38,119 nt of DNA, taken from NCBI GenBank assembly GCA_030037955.1, contig JASHPT010000081.1:1-38119 (forward strand). Direction: 5' to 3'. Position 1 is the first letter of the stretch. Every line of letters begins with the position of its first letter. The notes under the pieces were generated by a model. It did not search any database, had not been told where the DNA came from, and was given only the letters and a program-made list of their open reading frames with translations. The DNA comes from Thermoplasmata archaeon (lineage in GTDB: Archaea; Thermoplasmatota; Thermoplasmata; Lutacidiplasmatales; UBA184). The translations under genes and the position numbers were made by a program. This document shows, piece by piece, positions 9,412 to 18,198 of the stretch.

Positions 9412-10350
9412 ATGAGAACTCGAACTGTGTTAGAGATCGCCGTGGTATGGGTGCTGATCGCCGCCTTCCTCGTCGGTTACCTCGGGACGGCTAGCATGCA
9501 CGCACCCGCGACGAGCGCCACCACGCCGACCCTGGCGGGCAGCCCGACTCACTATGGCCATACGATGATCGGGGTGGGCTCGGGGCCGTTGTCGACGTCG
9601 GCCGATGTCGCTCTGTCGTGCCCGCTTACCGTCGGCTCTAACTGTCTCGGCTCGTACAACTGGGACGGCTATGTCGTGTACAACACCTCCTACACCGTGA
9701 CGCACGTCATTGGTTCCTGGATCGTTCCGACCATCGTCGGCGCGACGTCGACGACCTGCCCGGACGCTCAGCGAACCTGGGACAGCAATGCGGTCTGGGT
9801 CGGGATTGACGGCGCCTTCACGCCGACCGTCGAGCAGACCGGCACGAGCTCCGACTGCTTCTACGGCGAGCCGTCCTACTACGCCTGGTACGAGTTCTAC
9901 CCCTCTGGCTCGGTGGTGTCCTCGAACGCCGTCTACCCGGGTGACCACATCACCGCCTGGGTGACCTACGAAGGACTCAACGAGACGGGCGTGCCGACGT
10001 TCAAGACGGTTCTCGAGGACACGACCCAGGGCTGGACCTTCGTGAGCCCGGTCACACCGGTTCCGGACGCCGCGCTGGCGTCCGCGGAGTGGATCGACGA
10101 GTCGCCCTACTACGACGGCTTCCTCGGCCTGACCCACGTCCAGCCGGTGGACTTCTTCGGGGCGTCTGCGACCATCGGAGGCGTGACCAAGTCGCTCGGC
10201 GACTGGGGCAAGTTCAACATCTACTGGATCGTCAGCGTCGACTACAACTTCCCCTACGACGAGACCATCTTCTTCGTGAAGGCGGAGCCCCTGGCCCTCG
10301 CCTCGAACGGAGCCGGTTTCAAGGTCGACTGGGTCTCGTCCGGCCCGTAG
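9412..10350 (+). CDS. Secreted/membrane-anchored glutamic peptidase, G1 (eqolisin) family
   Basis: N-terminal hydrophobic segment VLEIAVVWVLIAAFLVGYLG; NAVWVGIDGAFTPTVEQTGT (Gln142) and ASAEWIDESP (Glu226), spacing close to Gln53/Glu136 of scytalidoglutamic peptidase. Confidence 0.82.
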   Translation: MRTRTVLEIAVVWVLIAAFLVGYLGTASMHAPATSATTPTLAGSPTHYGHTMIGVGSGPLSTSADVALSCPLTVGSNCLGSYNWDGYVVYNTSYTVTHVIGSWIVPTIVGATSTTCPDAQRTWDSNAVWVGIDGAFTPTVEQTGTSSDCFYGEPSYYAWYEFYPSGSVVSSNAVYPGDHITAWVTYEGLNETGVPTFKTVLEDTTQGWTFVSPVTPVPDAALASAEWIDESPYYDGFLGLTHVQPVDFFGASATIGGVTKSLGDWGKFNIYWIVSVDYNFPYDETIFFVKAEPLALASNGAGFKVDWVSSGP

Positions 10351-10375
10351 ACCCCGCCGGACCAACCCCTTCCTC

Positions 10376-10402
10376 CCCGCGGGGGGACGCTCCCCCCGCG
10401 GG
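10376..10402. terminator. 12-bp perfect hairpin downstream of the eqolisin gene
   Basis: CCCGCGGGGGGA-CGC-TCCCCCCGCGGG, followed by a 5-bp hairpin CTTCC-ATC-GGAAG and TTTG. Confidence 0.5.
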
Positions 10403-10489
10403 CCTTCCATCGGAAGTTTGTCCCCCGCGTGACCGACCCAACTCTTCTAACGTAGGTTCGCGATCCTCCCCGCCGGCGGGAGGGCGTCG

Positions 10490-10882
10490 TTGAGCACCTA
10501 CCGACAGGAAGCCCACGGAGTCGTTGCCGAGGCCGTTCTGACGGTGGCTCTCGCCATTCAGATCGTGGTCTCGGCGGTCCTGATCGTCGTTTCGGCGCTC
10601 GAGGCGAAGGCCGCCCTCGGGGCCGTTGGTGTGTCCGCCTCTCCCAACCTCGGAGCCATCGGCGTCGGGGTCGGAATCGCGACCGGCCTCCTCCTGATCG
10701 TCGCCTACGCTCGGTCGTACGCGCCCGCCCGACGCGGATACTACGGGCAAGCCCGAACCCCGACCCTGGTACTCGGGATCCTCTTCGTCGTGCTGATCGT
10801 CACCGCTCTGATCGGCGTGCTGTATCTCTTCGCCTACGCCCGGCTTCGCGACGCAGAACCTCCCTCGGAGCCCCTCGTGTAA
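10490..10882 (+). CDS. Small membrane protein of unknown function
   Basis: 130 aa with about three hydrophobic segments; TTG start; start uncertain. Confidence 0.6.
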   Translation: MSTYRQEAHGVVAEAVLTVALAIQIVVSAVLIVVSALEAKAALGAVGVSASPNLGAIGVGVGIATGLLLIVAYARSYAPARRGYYGQARTPTLVLGILFVVLIVTALIGVLYLFAYARLRDAEPPSEPLV

Positions 10883-10910
10883 GCCCGGCCGAGCGCTCGA
10901 CCCGGGAGAT

Positions 10911-10982
10911 GGGCTCGGCCGGATTCGAACCGGCGGTCTTCGCTGTGTGAGAGCGACGTCTTCACCGCTGGACTACGAGCCC
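10911..10982 (-). tRNA. tRNA-Val(CAC)
   Basis: 72-nt cloverleaf on minus strand: GGGCTCG...TCGCT-CTCACAC-AGCGA...GCCGG-TTCGAAT-CCGGC-CGAGCCC; no encoded CCA. Confidence 0.95.
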
Positions 10983-11043
10983 GTCGGGGACGCCGACGGA
11001 CGCGTCCTGCCCCATAACGGTCTCGCCCCGCGCCCCGCACCCC

Positions 11044-11889
11044 TTACGGGAGGGTGAGGAGGAGCGGGATCGCCAACGTGGCCAGCACCGTGAGAATGAG
11101 TCCGTTGGCCAACGCCATCGAGCCTGCGTCGGAGTCGCCATACGCGGTGACGAAGTAGAGCGTCGTGTCCATCGTCGTCGCGCCCCCCATCGCGGTCAGG
11201 CCCTCGGACCGAACTCGGGGGCCGAGCCACGGCGCCGTGATCATCGTCAGATTCTCCCGGAAGAAGTTCGTGAGGAAGGCCACGAGGCCGGCGACCGGCC
11301 CGATGGCGGTCGTGACCAGGGGACCGGCGAGGCTGTAGAAGCCGAATCCGTACGTGGCAGCCAGAGCCGCGCGGAGCGGGAATCGCGTGAGCACGGAAAA
11401 GACCGGTGCGGCGATGAGAGCTCCAAGGATGGCGGCGAGGACCGGGGTCGGTGCGGTCCGGAGCGAGGCCCATGTGAGCCGGATGTTGAAACCGACGAGG
11501 GCGAGCAACCCATAGAGCGCGACCGTCAGGGCCAATTCTCCCGGCAGGGTCACGAAGCGACCTGCCACGTACCCGGCGACCAGTGCCACGACGACGAGGA
11601 CCCCCAAGGGCCTCGGCCGCTGGCCGTGGCCCGCCGCGGGCGGGCGCCGCGGAAGGACGAACGTCAGCCCCACCGTGATGGCCAGCGTCAGCCCGACCAG
11701 GCCCAGGGCGAGGGGGATCGCGTCCAGTAGCTCGTCGCCCGGAAGGGCGGACAGGACCACCCCGAGGAAGAACACGAGCACCGCGATGTCGGCGATGGTG
11801 GCCCGGTCGACCCAGGGACTACGCCAGTCCGTGAGATGACCGGCGACGACCCCGGCCACGAAGGCGACGTAGACGAAGACGTCGATCAC
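11044..11889 (-). CDS. LysO-family (DUF340) lysine exporter
   Basis: GFGFYSLAGPLVTTAIGPVAGLVAFLTNFFRENLTMITAPWLG and GGATTMDTTLYFV: LysO family signatures; polytopic. Confidence 0.82.
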   Translation of the reverse strand: MIDVFVYVAFVAGVVAGHLTDWRSPWVDRATIADIAVLVFFLGVVLSALPGDELLDAIPLALGLVGLTLAITVGLTFVLPRRPPAAGHGQRPRPLGVLVVVALVAGYVAGRFVTLPGELALTVALYGLLALVGFNIRLTWASLRTAPTPVLAAILGALIAAPVFSVLTRFPLRAALAATYGFGFYSLAGPLVTTAIGPVAGLVAFLTNFFRENLTMITAPWLGPRVRSEGLTAMGGATTMDTTLYFVTAYGDSDAGSMALANGLILTVLATLAIPLLLTLP

Positions 11890-11919
11890 GCACCGGCCCC
11901 GCCGCGTGTCCGAGGGATC

Positions 11920-13366
11920 TCACGCCGTCCACGGGGTGATCGTGACCGGGTGAGCGGAGGCGCCCCGGCCGAGCCAGAGCGTGTCGTCCCGGCTTGCACC
12001 GAACCCCAGGTACTCGACGGGGACCCGCGTCTCCTGGGCGATGTAGTGGAGGAACCGCTTGAGCGCCCCGGGTACGGCACTGGTCCCCTCGCGTCGGATC
12101 TTCTCCCGCAGCCGCGACGTGAAGCTCGGCCAGCCCGGGAACTTCTCGTACACCGGGGTCACTTTGGCGTAGTCGCTCGCCAGCGTCGGGGGATAGTCCG
12201 TGATCATCTCGCCGGCATCGGTCCGGTAGCCCACACAGATCGGCACCTCGTCGAGGCCCCCGAGGACGTCCGCCTTCGTGATCGCGAGGGAGCTGAAGCC
12301 GTTGAGCCGACAGACGTATCGGAGCAGGACCAGGTCCAGCCAGCCGCAGCGACGGGGTCGGCCGGTCGTAGCCCCCCTTTCCTCTCCTTCTCGGGCGAGG
12401 AACTCCCCCATTTCCCCTCCGACCTCGGTCGGGAAGGGCCCAGCGCCGACGCGCGTCGCGTAGGCTTTCGCGACGCCGAGGACCTCGTCGAGCTCGGAGG
12501 GAGGAATCCCGCTCCCGACGAGCGCGCCGGCCGCGGTGGGGTGGGAGCTGGTGACGAACGGATACATGCCGAAGTCGACGTCCAAGAGCGCGCTCTGCGC
12601 GCTCTCGAGCAGGATGGACTGGCCCTCGGTGATCCCGTTCCAGAGCATCGGCTCGGTCGGCCGGACGTACATCGCGAGGCGCGAGCCCATCTCGGTCAGC
12701 GCCGACTCGAGCTGGTCTCGCGGCGGCGGGTCCTTGAGGAAGGTCTTCGTCGCATACAGGAGGTCGAGCTTCTGCCCGAGCTCGGCGGGATGGACCAGGT
12801 CGACCATCCGGATCCCCCAGCGGCCGTAGCGGTCCGCGTAGGCGGGACCGATCCCACGACGCGTGGTCCCGACGGAGCCGCCCGGGCTCTTGGAGATGCG
12901 CAGGTCCTCTTCCCAAGCATCCTCGAGGGTGTGCAGGGGGAGGATGACGTGGGCCCGCTCGCTGATCACGAGCTCGCCCTTCAGGAGGTCCCGCTGTTGC
13001 AGTTCGAGGATCTCCGATTCCAGCGCGACAGGGTCAATGACCATCCCGGGACCGGACACCCCCGTGACGCCGGCTCGAAGGACCCCGCAGGCGAGCTGGT
13101 GCAGGACGACCTTCCCTTGCGGGAGCACGATCGTGTGTCCGGCGTTCGGTCCACCGCCGGTGCGAACGACGAATCGGGCATGGGCGGCGAGAAAGTCGGT
13201 GATCTTGCCCTTGGCCTCGTCGCCGAACTGGGCCCCGACGACGACAGTTACGGTCGTGAGCGTAACCCCGCGGTCCGGGTAGCATATTGCTACATCTTGC
13301 TTGCGCCCGGAAGGGCGACTCCGGCCGGCTTCGTACGCAATCCCACAACGGTTATGGGGATGGCCC
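11920..13366 (-). CDS. purA: Adenylosuccinate synthase
   Basis: VTVVVGAQFGDEAKGKITDFLAAHA, GGPNAGHT, GTTRRGIGPAYADR; 5' boundary uncertain (no ATG/GTG/TTG close to the conserved N-terminus; upstream in-frame TTG). Confidence 0.9.
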
Positions 13367-13379
13367 AAGTCCTGCGGCG

Positions 13380-14525
13380 GTGGTCGCGCAGCGGGTTCGC
13401 GACATCGAGATTTCCGGCATCCGTCGGATGTTCGAGGGCGCTCCGGCCGGAGCCATCAACCTCGGGCTCGGCGAGCCGGACTTCGAGCCCCCGGCCGTAG
13501 TCATCGACGCCCTCGTGGCGGCGGTCCGCGAGAAGATGAATCACTACGGCCCGTCGGCCGGCCTGACCGCCCTCCGGGAAAAAGTGGCGGACCGATACCG
13601 CGACGCCGACCCGACCATCGGTCGAGAGAACGTGATCATCACGGCCGGGGGTTCGGAGGGGCTGATGGCCTGCTCCCTGGCTCTCTACGACCCCGGCGAT
13701 GAGGTCCTCGTCCCGGATCCGGGCTTCGTACTCTATGCGCCCCACGCGCGGCTCGCCGGGGCCAACCCGGTAACCTACAGCTTGCTCGAAGCCCACGGCT
13801 TCCTGCCCGACCTGGATGAGCTCGAGCGGAAGGTGACGTCCCGGACCCGTGCGATCGTCGTGAACTCTCCCTCGAACCCGACCGGCGGGGTGTTCCCCCG
13901 AACGACCGTCGAGCGTCTGCTCGCCTTCGCCGACCGGCACGATCTGACGATCATTTCGGACGAGGTCTACGACGAGATGGTCTACGAGGGCCAGCACACC
14001 ACCTTCGCGGGTAAGAGCGACCACGCCGTGGTCGTGAACTCGTTCTCCAAGATGTTCGCCATGACCGGGTGGCGCCTGGGGTTCCTGGTCGCCCCGCGCG
14101 CCCTCGCCGTCGAGATCAACAAGGTGCACTACCACATGATCGCCTGCCCGTCCACCCCGGCGCAGGCGGCGGTCTGGGCGGGTCTCGGCGCGGCCGAGGA
14201 GGCGACGGCGGCCATGCGGGCCGAGTTCCGGGCCAGGCGGGAGCTGGTCGTCCAGGAGCTCAACCGGATGCCCGGGATCCGATGCGTTCCGCCGGCGGGT
14301 GCCTTCTACGCCTTCCCCCGGTTCACCTGGCCGGTCACGGCCTACGTGGCGGCCGGTGACCTCCTCAAGCGGGGCCTGATCACGACGCCAGGAGACGCCT
14401 TCGGGCCGCTTGGCGCCCGGCACCTCCGGTTATCCTTCGCCGCCTCGAGGCCTAACCTCAAACGGGGGCTCGCGATATTACATCAGTACGCGACCGACAT
14501 GGCCGGTCGTCGGAGGACGGCATGA
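13380..14525 (+). CDS. Class I/II PLP-dependent aminotransferase (aspartate aminotransferase-like)
   Basis: GAINLGLGEPDFEPP, VVNSPSNPTGG, SFSKMFAMTGWRLGF (PLP lysine); GTG start about 27 nt after TATA-like GGTTATG. Confidence 0.9.
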   Translation: MVAQRVRDIEISGIRRMFEGAPAGAINLGLGEPDFEPPAVVIDALVAAVREKMNHYGPSAGLTALREKVADRYRDADPTIGRENVIITAGGSEGLMACSLALYDPGDEVLVPDPGFVLYAPHARLAGANPVTYSLLEAHGFLPDLDELERKVTSRTRAIVVNSPSNPTGGVFPRTTVERLLAFADRHDLTIISDEVYDEMVYEGQHTTFAGKSDHAVVVNSFSKMFAMTGWRLGFLVAPRALAVEINKVHYHMIACPSTPAQAAVWAGLGAAEEATAAMRAEFRARRELVVQELNRMPGIRCVPPAGAFYAFPRFTWPVTAYVAAGDLLKRGLITTPGDAFGPLGARHLRLSFAASRPNLKRGLAILHQYATDMAGRRRTA

Positions 14526-14686
14526 TCCGTTGGCTCACGGTGAGGTTTCTGCGTCTCTCGGCGCTGACCCGGCCCGAGCCCGAACGGACGGCTCTTCGAC
14601 GGATCGCCCAGGAATTGGCGGACCGCCCGCGGCGGCCCCCGGTCAGCCAGCGAGTTCCCGGTACAGCGCCAGATGGTCGTCGATAA
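14522..14686 (+). CDS. Possible 54-aa small protein, translationally coupled (ATGA overlap) to the aminotransferase
   Basis: ATG at 14522 overlaps TGA at 14523-14525; MIRWLTVRFLRLSALTRPEPERTALRRIAQELADRP...; no family recognised; 3' end overlaps the convergent gene. Confidence 0.25.
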   Translation: MIRWLTVRFLRLSALTRPEPERTALRRIAQELADRPRRPPVSQRVPGTAPDGRR

Positions 14687-15797
14687 CCCGGTCCCAGGTG
14701 TAGCTCTTCACCCGGTCCCGCGCCGCCGCCACGAGAGCGGCGCTGCGGCTCGGTGACCCGAGGACCTCGCGAATCGCACCGGCCAGGCCCTCGACATCGC
14801 CGTACGGCACGAGCAGGCCGGCGCGTCCCTCGTCGAGGACCTCGGGAACGCCGCCGACGCGTGTCGCCACGATCGGGACCCCGGCGGCCATGGCCTCCAG
14901 GAGCACGAGACCGAATGCCTCCCACTCGGACGGGAAGGTGAACGCCGTGGCCCGGCGGAAGACCGCCCGGTAGACCCGCGGGTCCTCGACGTGCCCCAGC
15001 CAGACCAGTTCGGAGTAGATCCCGAGCCGTCTGGCCTGCTGCTCCAGCTCCGGTCGCATCCCCCAGTCCCGGCCCATGATCACGAGAGGGATCCGCTCGG
15101 GCGGTGGGATCCGGGCCAGGGCGTCGAGCAGGAGGCCGAGTCCCTTGTTCTGTGCAACCCGTCCCGTGTAGAGGAGGTACCGGGGGGGCAGGTCCGGGAG
15201 CACGAGACCCGGCGCGTCCGGGACGCTCCACGCGGCCAGGTCCACGCCGTGCGGGATGACCCGGATCCGGTTCGGCGGCACGAACTCGGACAGCAGTCGA
15301 CGCTCCTGCTCCGTGATCGCGATGACCGCGTCCGCCGTTCGATACGTCGTGGCCCCGAAGAGCAGGTCCTGGACTCTCAGAAGAGAGTGGTGCAGCGCAC
15401 CCTGGTCCTGCCGGGCCGGATGGTAGTGCGCCGTCACGACCCAGGGGATTCCCAGCTTACGGGCCTCGGCGGCGGACTCCAGCACATGTCCGTACCGATG
15501 CGAATGGGCGTGCACGAGGTCCGGCTGACGGTCTCCGAGGCCACTCATCAGCCCCACGACGAGCGGCATCGTGAGGCCGGGGATGAGCCGCTTGTAGACC
15601 GGGAACCGGTGGACCGGGACTCCTTCGACCGTCGGAGGGAAGTCGCTGCGCCGGACCCAGTGCGCCTCGTCGAAGAGGTCGCTCGCGAACACCTCGACCT
15701 CTTCCCCCCGGTGCTGCAGCCGGACCGCCAGTTCTCGGACGACCGTCTCCACGCCGCCCGGCGCGTCGAAGCGGAGCGTCACCTGGGCGATCTTCAT
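14643..15797 (-). CDS. Glycosyltransferase family 4
   Basis: MKIAQVTLRFDAPGGVETVVRELAVRLQHRGEEVEVFASD; SEWEAFGLVLLEAMAAGVPIVATRVGGVPEVL. Confidence 0.9.
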   Translation of the reverse strand: MKIAQVTLRFDAPGGVETVVRELAVRLQHRGEEVEVFASDLFDEAHWVRRSDFPPTVEGVPVHRFPVYKRLIPGLTMPLVVGLMSGLGDRQPDLVHAHSHRYGHVLESAAEARKLGIPWVVTAHYHPARQDQGALHHSLLRVQDLLFGATTYRTADAVIAITEQERRLLSEFVPPNRIRVIPHGVDLAAWSVPDAPGLVLPDLPPRYLLYTGRVAQNKGLGLLLDALARIPPPERIPLVIMGRDWGMRPELEQQARRLGIYSELVWLGHVEDPRVYRAVFRRATAFTFPSEWEAFGLVLLEAMAAGVPIVATRVGGVPEVLDEGRAGLLVPYGDVEGLAGAIREVLGSPSRSAALVAAARDRVKSYTWDRVIDDHLALYRELAG

Positions 15798-16975
15798 CGG
15801 GCGAGCACCTCGGAGTACACGGCGTCCAGCCGGTCCACAACCCGGTCCCACTGATAGCGGGGAACCACGACATCCCGGCCGTAAGCTCCCCAGCGCTGGC
15901 GGACAGCGTCGTCCTCCCAGAGGTCCCGGAAGGCCCCCGCCAGGGCGACGGCGTCCTCCGGAGGGATCAGGCGCCCGGACCGTCCATCCTCGATGACCTC
16001 CGGGATTCCCCCCACGCGCGAAGCGATGACCGGCGTTCCCTGGGCGAGCGCCTCCAGCAGTACCAGGCCGAAGGCCTCGTACTGGCTCGGCAGGGCGAAG
16101 AGCCGGGCTTCGCGGAAACCGGCCGCGAGGAGCCCCTCGTCCTGTACAAAGCCCGTCAGCCGAACCCGACCCGCGAGCCCGAGGTCGCGTACGCGCTGCT
16201 CGACGCGCGCCTGTTCCCCTCCGTCGGCCCCCACGAGGACGAGGTACGCCGACGCGTCGTGCCGGGCCAGGTCCGCAAAGCCGTCCACAAGGGCGATCAG
16301 CCCCTTGTTCGAGGCCAGACGGCCCACGAAGAGGACGAACGGCCCGTTGATCTGGAACGTGCGACGGAACGCCTCCGGGTCCGCGGGGGGCGCGGGAGCC
16401 GGGGTGTATCCCGGCGGGATGACTTCCACCCGGGGGAGCGGGAAGCCGTTCGCGCGGATCAGGCGCTCCTCCTCCTGGGTCTGGACGATCAAGCGCGCGG
16501 CATCGCCGACGATCGGGGCGGCTAGCCGTCGGTCGTAGAAGCGTCGGATGCCGTGGCGCAGCCGGCCGCCATAGATCGACCAGATCGGGTGGTAGTGGGC
16601 GGTCAGGACATACGGGACTCCAACCTGTCGGTGGTATCGACGGGCCACAGCGGCGTGGTTCGTCCCGTAGGTGTGAACGTGCAGGAGGTCGGGCCGATCT
16701 GTCTGTAGTCGGCGGTAGAGGCCCCGAAAGAACGGGTAGTGGAGCTCACCGGGAAGCGTCCAGGCCGGGAGCCGCTGTACCGTGAGACCCGGGGGCGTCG
16801 GAGGCTCCACGAAGTTCGCCGGCAACGGCTCCCACGGGAATTCCCGTTTGAGCCGGCTCGTATAGACGGTGACCGCCCGGCCCCGCCGGGCGAGCCGAAC
16901 GGAGATCTCCTGCACATGGCGTTCGACGCCGCCCGGGGCGGGAGGATAGCGTGTCGACAGTTGGGCGATCGCCAC
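15794..16975 (-). CDS. Glycosyltransferase family 4
   Basis: MAIAQLSTRYPPAPGGVERHVQEISVRLARRGRAVTVYTSR; PSQYEAFGLVLLEALAQGTPVIASRVGGIPEVI; 4-nt overlap with next GT4. Confidence 0.9.
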   Translation of the reverse strand: MAIAQLSTRYPPAPGGVERHVQEISVRLARRGRAVTVYTSRLKREFPWEPLPANFVEPPTPPGLTVQRLPAWTLPGELHYPFFRGLYRRLQTDRPDLLHVHTYGTNHAAVARRYHRQVGVPYVLTAHYHPIWSIYGGRLRHGIRRFYDRRLAAPIVGDAARLIVQTQEEERLIRANGFPLPRVEVIPPGYTPAPAPPADPEAFRRTFQINGPFVLFVGRLASNKGLIALVDGFADLARHDASAYLVLVGADGGEQARVEQRVRDLGLAGRVRLTGFVQDEGLLAAGFREARLFALPSQYEAFGLVLLEALAQGTPVIASRVGGIPEVIEDGRSGRLIPPEDAVALAGAFRDLWEDDAVRQRWGAYGRDVVVPRYQWDRVVDRLDAVYSEVLAR

Positions 16976-16984
16976 GGGCCGGAC

Positions 16985-18061
16985 CTACCCGGCGCGCGAC
17001 TGGACGAGGCGCTGGGCGTACTTCTTGAACACCTCGGTGGCCCGGGCCACCGACTCGATCTTGACATACTCGTTGGCCTGGTGCGACAGCTCCTCCTCGC
17101 CGGCGCCAAAGATCACGACGCGGGGATTCGCGAGAGAGTAGTGCACCGCCTCGGAGGCATGCACCAGTACCGTGCTCTCGGCCAGTGAGATCTCCTTGAG
17201 CAGGCGAATGTGCTCCGAATTCGGGTCCAGCTGCACCGACGGCATCGAGACGATCCGGCGGAGCGTGAACGGGGTCTTGATCCGACGCAGGTGCTCCTCG
17301 ACCTCATGGTAGAGCTGGTCGGGAGTGTAGGGTGGCGGGAACCGGATGTCGACCTCGGCCACGGCCTTGTTCGGGACGACGTTGAGCCGGGCGCCGCCGT
17401 GGATCGTGCCGATGTTGATGGTCACGCTTCCGAGCTCCGGGTGGGCGATGCGACCCTTGAATCCCTCCAGCGCGCGGAGGATGCGCATCAACTTGGACAC
17501 GGCGTTCTCTCCGAGATGCGGCATGGCGCCGTGGGCCGCCTTGCCGCGGGTCTCGATCGCAAGGTCCAGGACTCCTTTCTCCGCCGCCGCGATGCGGAGG
17601 CCGGTCGGCTCTCCAACGACTACGGCCTTGGCGCGACGGATCGACAGTGTCTTCGAGAGCGCCTGAGCGCCCTGCATGGTCGTCTCTTCGTCGGTGGTCA
17701 GCGCCAGCGCGACCGGAATCTTGCGCGCGACCAGGTCCTGGGCCGACTGGAGCATGGCGATGACGGTGCCCTTCATGTCCGCCGCTCCCCGGCCGTACAT
17801 CCGGCCGGATGCCAGCTGACTCTGGGAGAAGCTCCAGTAGTCTCCTACGGGTGGGGTGTCGAGGTGCCCCGACAGTACGATGCCGGCCTGGCCGTACTCT
17901 GCCAGGAGCGCCGGCGTGCCGGGATCTCCGAGCAGGGTGTTCCGCATGTGGATCTGGTCGGTGAAGGTCTGAACGTAGTCCAGGATCTCCTGCTTGTTCG
18001 CGCTCGGGTCGCTCGGGATCTTGATCAGCTCCGCGAGCATGTCGACCATCTGTCGTTTCAT
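16985..18061 (-). CDS. M20-family peptidase/deacylase (ArgE/DapE/CPG2-like)
   Basis: GIVLSGHLDTPPVGD, MYGRGAADMKGTVIAMLQ, ALTTDEETTMQGAQ, VVGEPTGLRI; start MKRQMVDMLAELIKIPS at 18061. Confidence 0.9.
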   Translation of the reverse strand: MKRQMVDMLAELIKIPSDPSANKQEILDYVQTFTDQIHMRNTLLGDPGTPALLAEYGQAGIVLSGHLDTPPVGDYWSFSQSQLASGRMYGRGAADMKGTVIAMLQSAQDLVARKIPVALALTTDEETTMQGAQALSKTLSIRRAKAVVVGEPTGLRIAAAEKGVLDLAIETRGKAAHGAMPHLGENAVSKLMRILRALEGFKGRIAHPELGSVTINIGTIHGGARLNVVPNKAVAEVDIRFPPPYTPDQLYHEVEEHLRRIKTPFTLRRIVSMPSVQLDPNSEHIRLLKEISLAESTVLVHASEAVHYSLANPRVVIFGAGEEELSHQANEYVKIESVARATEVFKKYAQRLVQSRAG

Positions 18062-18148
18062 CAGGAATCTGCGACCCGGCGGCCGGCCGGCGTCCGCCGA
18101 ACGGTCAGCCGCGCCCCGGAAGGCCCCCCGCTCTTTAACGGTTCGTGC

Positions 18149-18184
18149 GTGGAATTTCCGCACCCGGTCGAGGTGAAATTCCAC
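18149..18184. repeat. Perfect 10-bp inverted repeat with 16-nt spacer upstream of the M20 peptidase gene
   Basis: GTGGAATTTC (18149-18158) ... GAAATTCCAC (18175-18184); adjacent minus-strand TATA-like CGTTAAAG near 18133-18140. Confidence 0.75.
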
Positions 18185-18198
18185 TCCGATCGACGCGG

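Noticed and set aside
10462-10482. CCCGCCGGCGGG palindrome before the 10490 gene
   Set aside because: Short GC-only palindrome in a very GC-rich region; no further support as a regulatory element
11836-13500. 554-aa plus-strand ORF across purA
   Set aside because: Antisense to clear purA; no recognisable domain
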